Source: SKLM01 sp964542755
GTDB taxonomy: Bacteria; Chloroflexota; Anaerolineae; B4-G1
Assembly (NCBI GenBank): GCA_964542755.1
Contig: CAZIWL010000032.1
Location: 1 to 36,277 of the forward strand
Length of the DNA: 36,277 nucleotides
Direction: 5' to 3'
The position numbers and the translations under genes are program-made. The notes beneath the pieces were generated by a model. The model worked only from the letters and a program-made list of their open reading frames with translations, was not told the DNA's origin and made no database searches. Positions 22,895 through 30,571 of this stretch are shown one piece after another (the first letter of the stretch is position 1; each line of letters begins with the position of its first letter).

Positions 22895-23917
22895 CTAGCT
22901 TAGCGTGACCCTCGGGTCAAGCATGGCCTGGACGAGATCCAGGAACAGATTGATGAAGACATAGAATACCGTGACGACCAGTGTCACGGACACGATCACG
23001 GGAAAGTCAATACTCAGCACGGCGTTTGTGACGTACGTGCCCAATCCCGGCCATGAGAAAATCACCTCCACCAGGAGGGCCCCCGTGAGGGAGTAGACGA
23101 AGGAGAGGCCGAGCACGGTGATGGTGGGGACGATGGCGTTCTTGAGCGCTAAGATGAAGAGAACCGCCCTCTCGGGGATGCCAGACACACGCGCAGCGAG
23201 GATGTACTTCTCACCGAGCACTTCGATCATCTTCGAGCGCGTCATGCGGATGCTGAGCGCGATGGGATACGTAGCCAGGGTGAAGGCGGGCAGGATGATG
23301 TGTACGAGAGCGTCCTTGAAGGCCACCCAGTTCCCTGTCACGGCGGTGTCGATGAGGTAGAAACCCGTGATCTGCTCCACCGGATGATAGAGCGCTGTCT
23401 CGGTGGAGATACGCCCGGCCAGCGGCAGAAGGCCCAGGCGGCTGAAGAAGAGGAGCTGAAGCAGGAGACCCAACCAGAAGGTTGGCATCGACACGCCGGC
23501 GATGGAGAAGAGCCGCGTCCCGTGGTCGAGGAGACTCCCTTTGAATGCCCCGGAGAGGACCCCCAGGGGAATGCCGATCAGTACAGCCATCAGCATACCC
23601 GCCAACACGAGCTCGAGGGTTGCCGGCAGGAACGTCCTGAGGTCCGTCGTGATTGGCTGATGGGTCTTGATTGAGTTCCCCAAATCCCCTCGCAGAAGCC
23701 CACGGACATACACGAGATACTGAACGTGGAGCGGCTTGTCGAGACCGAGCCGCTCCGTCGCGCGAGCGATCTGTTCTTTGGTTGGATGCGGTCCCACCCA
23801 GGCGGCTGCCGGGTCCGATGGGACGACCCGAGCTATGAGGAACGTCACGACCGATACGCTGAAGAGCACCAGCAGTGCCATCACTAACCGGCGCAGGATA
23901 TACTCGAATCGATGCAT
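22895..23917 (-). CDS. oppB: OppB/DppB-type ABC transporter permease
   Basis: The protein has 340 residues from the ATG at 23917 (MHRFEYILRRLVMALLVLFSVSVVTFLIARVVPSDPA in part, the classic OppB start). It has six membrane helices, the GLDKPLHVQYLVYVRGLLRGDLGNS motif, and the EAA-type loop AARVSGIPERAVLFILALKNAIVPT. The ending VNLFLDLVQAMLDPRVTLS-like tail is typical. The frame is open to 23956, but the upstream residues overlap the operon hairpin and do not match the family. A hairpin (23954-23983) separates it from the binding-protein gene, which probably lowers its expression relative to that protein. Confidence 0.93.
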   Translation of the reverse strand: MHRFEYILRRLVMALLVLFSVSVVTFLIARVVPSDPAAAWVGPHPTKEQIARATERLGLDKPLHVQYLVYVRGLLRGDLGNSIKTHQPITTDLRTFLPATLELVLAGMLMAVLIGIPLGVLSGAFKGSLLDHGTRLFSIAGVSMPTFWLGLLLQLLFFSRLGLLPLAGRISTETALYHPVEQITGFYLIDTAVTGNWVAFKDALVHIILPAFTLATYPIALSIRMTRSKMIEVLGEKYILAARVSGIPERAVLFILALKNAIVPTITVLGLSFVYSLTGALLVEVIFSWPGLGTYVTNAVLSIDFPVIVSVTLVVTVFYVFINLFLDLVQAMLDPRVTLS

Positions 23918-23953
23918 GGGCGCTATACCCTCATAGGGTGGTGAAGTGAGCCA

Positions 23954-23983
23954 CAAAGGGGCCCGGGTGACCGGGCCCCTTTG
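23954..23983 (-). terminator. Strong stem-loop between the binding-protein gene and oppB
   Basis: A perfect 13-bp stem CAAAGGGGCCCGG/CCGGGCCCCTTTG encloses GTGA. It starts nine bases past the stop of the binding-protein gene. There is no T run, so it probably causes partial termination or protects the upstream message, letting the binding protein exceed the permeases. Confidence 0.7.
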
Positions 23984-23992
23984 CGCGACCGG

Positions 23993-25636
23993 CTAGCCCT
24001 GCCGGAGTTGGTAGGCGAAGACGACGTGCGGGTACGCCGGGTTGTCGACGTAGCCCTCGATGTCGCTGCGGGCCAGGTGAATGTTCGCCACATCGTAGAA
24101 GTAAAGTGCCACAGCGTCCTCGATGAGAATCTCCTGCGCATCAACGAACATCTCCTCGGCCTTCTCCCGGTCACTGCCCGAGAGGGCATTGGCCTCGTCG
24201 ATCTGCTCGTCGAACTCTGGATTGGCGTAGTAGGAGAGGTTGAAGAGCGGCTCATCCTCGCTGTGGAACATGCTGTAGAGCCAGCTGTAGGGCGAGACAT
24301 AGTCCGGCCACCAGTACATGACGAAGACGTCCTGAGCGCTCTCTGGATCCGACTTGGCCAGATCCCACTGTGCCTCCCAGTTGAGAGCCCGAACCTCCAA
24401 GTTGATGCCCAGCTTGTCCAGCTCGGCCTTCCAGAGCTCGCCCAGCTGCTGCTCATCGAGGTCGCCGGTGGCGTACGTGTAGAGGACGTCGAAGCCGCCG
24501 TCCGGGTAGCCGGCCTCGGTCAGCAGCTCCTTCGCCTTGTCGATATCGTGGGTGTAGCGAGGCAGGTCCTTGCTGTGCCCCCACATACCGGCGGGGATCG
24601 GCCCGTGAGCCGCCGAACCGCGCTCGCCCAGCACACCCTCGATGAACGTGTCATAGGGAACGCTGTACGACAACGCCTGACGCACCAGCGGGTCGTCCAG
24701 CGGCGGCTTCTGCGTGTTCAACAGGCCGAGCAGATTCTGGAAACTCGGGTTGGCATAGACGTCGATCTCGGGCTGCGCATCCAGCATCTCCAGGTTGTCC
24801 GGAGGCACGCTGTACGTGAAGTCGGCGGTGCCGGCCTCGATCTTCTGCTGCAGGACCGTCGCGTCCTCGCTGACCTCGAAGACGACCTTATGGAACTGAT
24901 CGTCCTCCCAGCCGCCCCAGTAGTCCTCATTGCGCGTCATAATCAGTCGCGAGCCACGCTCCCGACTCTCGATGGTGTACGGGCCGGTCCCAGCACAGTT
25001 GCCCTCGTTGAACCACTCGGTGCCCTGCTCCTCGTGGACCTGGGCGTTGTAGATCCAGGCCCCGTACCCGGCCGACGCGATGAGGTCGAGGGGCGCAGCG
25101 TAGCTCAGGTTGAACTTGACGCTGTGCTCGTCAACGACCTCGATCGTCTCCACGGGATCCCAGATGTAGGACGCGCCGGCAGCGAGTTCCACCGTCCTCT
25201 CAAGAGCCGCCTTGACGGCCTCGGCATTGAAGGGATCGCCGTTGTGGAACGTGACGCCCTCGCGCAACTCGAAGACCCACTCCGTGGCATCCTCATTCGG
25301 CTCCCAGCTGGTCGCCAGTGCCGGGCTCAGGATGGTGTCGCTCCCGGGCTCATTGTAGAAGGTCAAGGTCTCGTAACAATTGGATACCACAGCCGAATCG
25401 TTAGAAAAGCTGACTGCCGGGTCCAGATCGGGGAAAGTTGTTGGGTGAGCATATACGAAGACGTTCTCCGCCTCCGCTTCTTCGGCGGGTTCCTCGGTGG
25501 GTTCGGGGGGCGACGTCGCCCCCTCTTCCTCCGCGGGGGGTTCGGTGGGTTCCGGGGTCGGTGCACCGCACTGCGTAGCGGTCAACGCCAGCACCAGGGC
25601 CAGTACAAGAACGAGCCATTGTCTGCGGTCCTTCAT
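23993..25636 (-). CDS. Family-5 (peptide/dipeptide/nickel type) solute-binding lipoprotein
   Basis: The protein has 547 residues. The signal peptide MKDRRQWLVLVLALVLALTATQC ends at Cys23; the residue before it is Gln, which is not the usual lipobox. A Thr/Pro/Glu linker (GAPTPEPTEPPAEEEGAT) tethers it outside the cell. The SBP_bac_5 fold follows: TEWVFELREGVTFHNGDPFNAEAVKAALER, GTGPYTIESRERGSRLIMTRNEDYWGG, then VRQALSYSVPYDTFIEGVLGERGSAAHGPIPAGMWG. The ATG at 25636 has a perfect AGGAGGAG. It should capture an oligopeptide or a peptide-like nitrogen compound for OppBCDF. It is the second gene of the island after DUF917. Confidence 0.93.
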   Translation of the reverse strand: MKDRRQWLVLVLALVLALTATQCGAPTPEPTEPPAEEEGATSPPEPTEEPAEEAEAENVFVYAHPTTFPDLDPAVSFSNDSAVVSNCYETLTFYNEPGSDTILSPALATSWEPNEDATEWVFELREGVTFHNGDPFNAEAVKAALERTVELAAGASYIWDPVETIEVVDEHSVKFNLSYAAPLDLIASAGYGAWIYNAQVHEEQGTEWFNEGNCAGTGPYTIESRERGSRLIMTRNEDYWGGWEDDQFHKVVFEVSEDATVLQQKIEAGTADFTYSVPPDNLEMLDAQPEIDVYANPSFQNLLGLLNTQKPPLDDPLVRQALSYSVPYDTFIEGVLGERGSAAHGPIPAGMWGHSKDLPRYTHDIDKAKELLTEAGYPDGGFDVLYTYATGDLDEQQLGELWKAELDKLGINLEVRALNWEAQWDLAKSDPESAQDVFVMYWWPDYVSPYSWLYSMFHSEDEPLFNLSYYANPEFDEQIDEANALSGSDREKAEEMFVDAQEILIEDAVALYFYDVANIHLARSDIEGYVDNPAYPHVVFAYQLRQG

Positions 25637-25742
25637 CTCTCCTCCTAGGGTACTCGTAAGATTTCGGTCAAGATACACTCAACCGGGCGTAACGCGCAGC
25701 GGTCGGGTCTCGTGCGTCGAACCCTTTGAGCATGATTGATTG

Positions 25743-25762
25743 CCTGCGGGCTGCACCGCAGG
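25743..25762. other. Small hairpin between DUF917 and the binding-protein gene
   Basis: CCTGCGG-GCTGCA-CCGCAGG is a perfect 7-bp stem in the 160-base space upstream of the binding-protein gene. It has no T run. I see no clear promoter here. Confidence 0.4.
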
Positions 25763-25796
25763 AGCCGGCTGGGCGGTCACGCTGGCACGCGCTCAT

Positions 25797-26954
25797 TCAG
25801 GATCCTCTCATACGCTCAACCTCCCGACTGCCATCCCGAGAGCTCAAGGGGCCACGATCCTCCGCGCAGGCGGCCACAGCCGGCGTCGACGAACCCTCCC
25901 CCTTGAGGACTGCGAGCCAGTCCGGCACAGCCTCAGGGGCTGCGCCCTCCAGTGGAGATGGGATTTGAGGTGGGGCCATGACGACAAACACGTCCTGTCC
26001 CTCGCCTAGCTCGTCCGCCTGGAGCGGGGTTCCCCTCGCCCCCAAGGTGACGATCAGGTCTGGAAACGTCGCCAGACGCCCGTCATCTCCCTCGAGTGCC
26101 ACGTAGCGGTGCCAATGCGTGAGCCGTACGGAGCGCTCTTTCTCGTCCAGCAAGCGGATGACACCCAATGCTCCACCGTCCGTCCTCGTCCAGCTCGTCT
26201 TCGCGACGGTAGCGGGCATGACCAATTGGCCACCCACCGCCTGGCTGACCGCTTGGGCGACCATGCGCCCTCCGTCGGCCGTCGCGCGCCTGAGCACCCC
26301 ACCGACCTCGATGAGCCTACTCATGCGGCCGACTTGGGCGCGGCCGCGCACCCATTTTGACGACAGCGGGCCGAAGCAGAGGGCATAGCTCCCGCCGGCA
26401 GCGGCAAGCCGCTCGATCAACGTGCTGACCGCGCCGGGGCCTCCGCGGAGGAAGGTCTCCAGTTGCTCCTCACCTCCAGCGGGTTTGCCGACCACGGCCA
26501 GAGAGATAACCGGGACATCGTGCGCCAGGAGATCCACGAACGCCCTCCAAGCGCACGGATGAGCTGGGGTCTCGAAGGAAGCGTCGATCAACGGGATGTC
26601 GAGAAGGGCAGCCTGACCCCAACTCGCCATCACATTGAGCGCCCCACCGCCGACCGGCACGAGGCCGCCGACGTCGGCCTTGGCATTTGAAGTCAGCAAC
26701 TCGAGAGCCCGCCGGTGATAGGCCAATCGATAGGACGGGTGCTCCCGCGTTCCCTCATCGAGTGCCGCCACCGCCGCAATCTCGGTGGTGGAAGAAAGGC
26801 AATCCAGGGAAACACGAGAGGCGTGGCCGAGCTCCACCGCCATCTGACCCAGGCGAAGTCCCAGCTCTACGCTGCCGCCCCCACCCGCAGCCATGACGAC
26901 GCTGCCTAACACTGCGTTCTCAGCCGTCCGTGCGTCCAGGTTCGTTCCACCCAT
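25797..26954 (-). CDS. DUF917-family protein (second, first gene of the island)
   Basis: The protein has 385 residues. It has the Gly-rich start MAAGGGGSVELG, DVGGLVPVGGGALNVMASWGQ, and a C-terminal domain with FPDLIVTLGARGTPLQADELGEGQDVFVV, which matches the C-terminal half of DUF917. It is diverged from the DUF917 protein at 17103-18236, so the pair are ancient paralogs or two subunits. The ATG at 26954 has GAGG seven bases before it; the frame is open further upstream without support. A promoter with a TATAAT box lies about 60 bases before it (27017-27044). It is the first gene after the PucR-type regulator. Confidence 0.8.
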   Translation of the reverse strand: MGGTNLDARTAENAVLGSVVMAAGGGGSVELGLRLGQMAVELGHASRVSLDCLSSTTEIAAVAALDEGTREHPSYRLAYHRRALELLTSNAKADVGGLVPVGGGALNVMASWGQAALLDIPLIDASFETPAHPCAWRAFVDLLAHDVPVISLAVVGKPAGGEEQLETFLRGGPGAVSTLIERLAAAGGSYALCFGPLSSKWVRGRAQVGRMSRLIEVGGVLRRATADGGRMVAQAVSQAVGGQLVMPATVAKTSWTRTDGGALGVIRLLDEKERSVRLTHWHRYVALEGDDGRLATFPDLIVTLGARGTPLQADELGEGQDVFVVMAPPQIPSPLEGAAPEAVPDWLAVLKGEGSSTPAVAACAEDRGPLSSRDGSREVERMRGS

Positions 26955-27016
26955 GGCTGTCCTCTGACGTAGACGTCCTCCCCACGGCGACCGCGGCGCT
27001 TCTCCCCGCATCTTCC

Positions 27017-27044
27017 ATTATAAGGTCCGCAGGGCCGAATGTAA
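27017..27044 (-). promoter_or_regulatory. Main promoter of the catabolic island
   Basis: On the minus strand TTACAT (27044-27039), a 16-base spacer and a perfect TATAAT (27022-27017) form a promoter whose start would lie near 27010. The weak -35 box fits a promoter that needs an activator. Confidence 0.6.
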
Positions 27045-27054
27045 ATGTGCACAT
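27045..27054. promoter_or_regulatory. Activator-site candidate next to the -35 box
   Basis: ATGTGCACAT is a perfect 10-bp palindrome directly abutting the weak -35 box. PucR-type activators could bind here, but palindromes this short also occur by chance. Confidence 0.35.
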
Positions 27055-27144
27055 GGGGACAAAGCCGGGGTCCTGAGTTTGTCGACCGCGGATAAGCGGA
27101 ATCGCTTTGAGCGCCGCTCACCCACCGCTCGCCTGCCGCTGGAC

Positions 27145-28818
27145 TCAGGCAGCAGGATCCTGCGGCTTGAGGAATAGCCGGGCCATCTTGGTAGCCAGGT
27201 AGTGGCCGAGCTGCTTGTCCCCGGAGAAGGGATCGGTTCCCAGGATCTCCTCGATGCGGCATAGCCGATACTTAAGGGTCTTCGGATGGATGAAGAGATC
27301 ACCCGCCGCCGCCTTGATTACCTGATTCGCATCGAAGTACGTCTCCAACGTCCTCACCATCTCCGTGCCCTGCTCCCGGTCGTAGGCCAGCAGGCGGCCG
27401 ATCGTCCGATGTAGCCACCTCTCCGCCTCCGGCTCACGCGCTATGGTGTCCAGCAGCGCATAGACAGCCACGTCGTCATACCAGAGGATGCAGCGCTCGC
27501 GGGCTAACCGGAGACCCACGGAGAGGGCCGCCTGGGCCTCCCGGTAGCTGTGACAGAGCCCTTCTACCCCGTCATAGAAGCCGCCCACCGCAACAGAGAT
27601 GGCCAGCCCCTCCTCCTGGACGCCCGCCTGGTCGCAGATCACTTCCGCCAGGCGCTGCATGTGCCGATGGGCGCGCGAGAGGGGGATGTCGTCCTCGAAA
27701 TGGGGAATCAGCACGATGCTGTCGCTCCGGTCGGCCAGAATGGCGTCGGGATTCCGATCCACAACCACAGCTTGCACTGCTCGCAGCAGACGCTCTTTGA
27801 TGCGCTGGAAGTGTCGCTCGCCCCGATCGATGTGCTCAAGGTAGTACTGTTCGAATTCATTAAGGTCCACCAAGGCCACGACACGTCGGTGCCGCAGATC
27901 CCACCCCAGCGATCGGGCACGGGCGAGCATGGCATCGACGGAACGGTAGTGACCACCTAGCAGATCCTCGACGAAGTCGCGCTTGAGGCGCCGCTCCGCC
28001 TCGAGCACCGCCTTCTGCTTGACCAGATCGAGGGCAGCGATGGTGGCGGCCTGCTCAACGGCAATCCAGTCGAACTCGTCGATGCCGTCATCCAAATCCT
28101 GGACGACCAATCCACCTTCCACCGCCCCGGGCTGTCCGGAGTGAAGGGGCACCACCCAAACCCGCTTCTCCTCCCTCCAAAGGGGTTCCCCGTGATCGTC
28201 ACCCTCCCATCCCCGCACCAGCGGCTCCGTCAGGATAGTCCCGTTCTCCAGGTCGTCGAACCCCTCGGCGGTCAGCAGGTCGCCCCACCCGTCCACGATG
28301 GCGACGGGCCGGTCGATGAGCTCGTGAAGCACCGACGCGATAGCTTTCAGTCCCCCCCCACCCAGGATAAGCTGACTGAGACGACTGTGGATCTCCTGCG
28401 AGCGCTGGAGCAAGAAGGTCTTCTCCCGCAGGATGGCCCCGACCAGGGGGGTGATGATAGAGGCATAATCGAGGGACTGAGGAATCTCGATGAGGGGCAG
28501 GCCAAGCTCTTCGGCACGCTCAACGGTGGCAGGATCGAGATGCGTTAGCACGGCCTGCTGGAAGACGATGGCCGCGCATCCGTTCCGGTGGAAGACCTCG
28601 ATGATCCGCCGCTGTTTGTCGACGTCATCCTTCGCGATGTTGAAGGTCGAGAGAAGAAGGTGGTTGCGGGCCTCCCAGCCCTCCATCCAGTCGCTCTTGA
28701 AGAGCACCTCGATGATGTTGACGTGCTCGATTACGTTGTCCAGGTTACGCGCGCCCGCCAAGACGCGGCCCTGGCTCAACCCTCCGACCTTCAGTGCTTG
28801 TGCTACGGTGATGCTCAT
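27145..28818 (-). CDS. PucR-family transcriptional regulator
   Basis: The protein has 557 residues, in the normal range. Residues 1-130 form the PucR N-terminal sensing domain (SITVAQALKVGGLSQGRVLAG, HVNIIEVLFKSDWMEG). The middle is a GGDEF-like/GAF-like region (RRVVALVDLNEFEQYYLEH, DAILADRSDSIVLIPHF). The last 60 residues form the HTH_30 DNA-binding domain (LETYFDANQVIKAAAGDLFIHPKTLKYRLCRIEEILG). PucR regulators control purine, allantoin, proline or other nitrogen-compound breakdown, usually as activators of neighbouring genes. The ATG at 28818 is chosen by homology; the frame is open to 28854 and neither start has a strong ribosome-binding site. It is transcribed toward the island it should control. 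Confidence 0.9.
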   Translation of the reverse strand: MSITVAQALKVGGLSQGRVLAGARNLDNVIEHVNIIEVLFKSDWMEGWEARNHLLLSTFNIAKDDVDKQRRIIEVFHRNGCAAIVFQQAVLTHLDPATVERAEELGLPLIEIPQSLDYASIITPLVGAILREKTFLLQRSQEIHSRLSQLILGGGGLKAIASVLHELIDRPVAIVDGWGDLLTAEGFDDLENGTILTEPLVRGWEGDDHGEPLWREEKRVWVVPLHSGQPGAVEGGLVVQDLDDGIDEFDWIAVEQAATIAALDLVKQKAVLEAERRLKRDFVEDLLGGHYRSVDAMLARARSLGWDLRHRRVVALVDLNEFEQYYLEHIDRGERHFQRIKERLLRAVQAVVVDRNPDAILADRSDSIVLIPHFEDDIPLSRAHRHMQRLAEVICDQAGVQEEGLAISVAVGGFYDGVEGLCHSYREAQAALSVGLRLARERCILWYDDVAVYALLDTIAREPEAERWLHRTIGRLLAYDREQGTEMVRTLETYFDANQVIKAAAGDLFIHPKTLKYRLCRIEEILGTDPFSGDKQLGHYLATKMARLFLKPQDPAA

Positions 28819-28920
28819 CGTGCCTGTCTGTCCCTTCACTCGCTTCGTGGGCACTACTGTAGCACACTTCCGCCCGAAACAAAAGACCGGAAGGGACAGG
28901 TCGCCATCGTCTATTGTCGT

Positions 28921-29158
28921 CTTGTAGCTGGATCGCCAGACAGGGCGGAAGAGACAGAGGCCGTCTCCTCCTACCGCATACTAGAGAGCCGTCTCCTCGT
29001 ATCGCGTTCTAGCTGGATCGCGGCTTGGGGCCCTCCGGCCCAACCTGAGATCCAGCGGACCTGAACAGCAGCCCACTCCGAATCACGTCGTCGTGCCGCC
29101 ACCTACCCCACGCCAACAAACTCACAACGCCCAACTCGGGATCTAGCGATCCCTCGAG
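28921..29158. repeat. Fragments of the GGATC-palindrome repeat family and a 28-bp tandem repeat
   Basis: The fragments are GCTGGATCGCCAGA at 28927; a 28-bp tandem repeat starting GCCGTCTCCTC at 28960 and 28988; a right end with arms GCTGGATC (29012-29019) and GATCCAGC (29049-29056) followed by GGACCTGAACAGC, matching the ends of arrays A and B; and a left end with GGGATC-TAGC-GATCCC (29138-29153). The rest of 28819-29240 shows no gene. Confidence 0.8.
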
Positions 29159-29240
29159 AACGCGGTCATGCAGTCGCGGTTGTGCCATCGTGCTCGTGGT
29201 CAGGGGCAGTGGGAGATCCGGAGCTCCATGATTGGAGAAG

Positions 29241-30290
29241 CTACGTCGTTCTCGTCACCTTCGTCAGGCCGCGGGGATGGTCGGGGTCGTAGCCCTTGGC
29301 CAGGGTGGCGTGAAGGGCCAGGAGCTGACCGGGGACGATGGAGCTGAAGGGCGAGAGCCATTCTGGCAAGGGCACAGGCAGTCTCAAAGGCACGCGCGCT
29401 ACCTCCAGCGCCGCGTCTCGATCCGAGATCACCATCAGCTCGGCGTCGCGATCGGCGAGCTTCTTCGTCAGCGCCAGCACGTCCTCATAGACCTCGCCCT
29501 GCGGCGCGACGACGACGACGGGAAACCCGCGCTCGACGATGGCCACCGGGCCGTGCCGGAAGTCCGCCGACGAATACGGCTCCGCCACCACATAGGCCAG
29601 CTCCTTCAATTTGAGGGCGATCTCATGGGCCGTGGCGTAATTGTAGCCCCGGCCGATGACCACGCATTCCTCCACGTGGGCGTACCGCTGCGCCGCGTGG
29701 GCGATCGGTTCCTCCAGGGTCAGGGCGGCCTCCACGGCCTCGGGCACGCGCCGGAGCTCCTCCAACCGCCCGTCGTCCCCGGCCAGGTGCGTGGCGAGGA
29801 GTGCCAGGGCAGCGAGTTGCCCCGTATACGTCTTGGTCGCGGCCACGGCGCTCTCCTCGCCTACGGCCAGAGGCAGGACGAACTCGGCCGCCTGTGCCAG
29901 CGGCGCGTCGGGGGCGTTCGTCACGGCCACCGTGAGGGCGCCCTGACGGCGGCCCTCCTCGACGACGGAGACGATGTCCGGGGTCTGTCCGGACTGAGAT
30001 ACGCCGAGGACCAGCGCCTCCCGAAGACGCGGCGGGGTGCCATAGATGCTGAAGAGAGAAGGCGTGGCGAGGGCAACCTGCATACGGTTGAGCGCGCCGA
30101 AGAGGTATTGAGCATAGCGCGCGGCGTTGTCGGACGTGCCGCGCGCGGCGAAGACGGCATAGCAGACGTCGCGCTCGCGGATGGCCGCGGCGATGCGCGC
30201 GGCGGTCTCGCTTTGCTCGTCGAGGAGTCGAGCCAGAACCTCAGGCTGCTCGCGGATTTCCTGGCTCAGGCGGCTTGGTGATTGTGCCAT
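29241..30290 (-). CDS. SIS-domain protein, GlmS/FrlB/AgaS-like aldose-ketose isomerase or deglycase
   Basis: The protein has 349 residues with two SIS domains. The first has FAARGTSDNAARYAQYLFG, VLGVSQSGQTPDIVSV and ESAVAATKTYTGQ; the second has VIGRGYNYATAHEIALKLKELAYV, ADFRHGPVAIV and a C-terminal tail PLPEWLSPFSSIVPGQLLAL. This is the layout of the isomerase half of GlmS and of FrlB-type fructosamine-6-phosphate deglycases. There is no glutaminase domain, so it probably acts on an amino- or amine-linked sugar phosphate. GAGAGGGA lies just before the ATG. It faces the same way as the Gfo/Idh/MocA gene upstream, about 280 bases away, and the two may form a sugar-processing pair. Confidence 0.88.
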   Translation of the reverse strand: MAQSPSRLSQEIREQPEVLARLLDEQSETAARIAAAIRERDVCYAVFAARGTSDNAARYAQYLFGALNRMQVALATPSLFSIYGTPPRLREALVLGVSQSGQTPDIVSVVEEGRRQGALTVAVTNAPDAPLAQAAEFVLPLAVGEESAVAATKTYTGQLAALALLATHLAGDDGRLEELRRVPEAVEAALTLEEPIAHAAQRYAHVEECVVIGRGYNYATAHEIALKLKELAYVVAEPYSSADFRHGPVAIVERGFPVVVVAPQGEVYEDVLALTKKLADRDAELMVISDRDAALEVARVPLRLPVPLPEWLSPFSSIVPGQLLALHATLAKGYDPDHPRGLTKVTRTT

Positions 30291-30319
30291 GGGTCCCTCT
30301 CAGTCATGACGGTGGCCGC

Positions 30320-30432
30320 GGCAGGCATGGAAACCTGCCCTACGTCACCCTGCATGGTGCGGCGCGGCGGCTGTGGAAACCCGCCCTACACGTTCCGGTT
30401 GCTGCCCGGCGGGGATCTGTGGAAACTCGCCC
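30320..30432. repeat. Three copies of the GGCAGG-N-TGGAAA-CCTGCC hairpin
   Basis: Related hairpins lie at 30320-30339 (GGCAGGCATGGAAACCTGCC), about 30364-30385 (CGGCTGTGGAAACCCGCC) and about 30410-30432 (GGGGATCTGTGGAAACTCGCC), spaced about 45 bases apart. They belong to the internal core of the AACCACGAAGGA family. Confidence 0.75.
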
Positions 30433-30571
30433 TGCATCGGTCCTGGTGGACAGGGATGTGAACAGAGCCGCCAGCTACACGAAGGACGTATGGTGGTACC
30501 GGTCGCTGCTCCGGTGATCCGGCCAGCCCAGCAGCGACCATCGAACTCACTCCATCAGCCTCGGCGCTGGC

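Noticed and set aside
23981..25648. 555-codon plus-strand frame opposite the binding-protein gene
   Set aside because: It mirrors the codons of the clear SBP_bac_5 gene on the other strand and has no recognisable domain.
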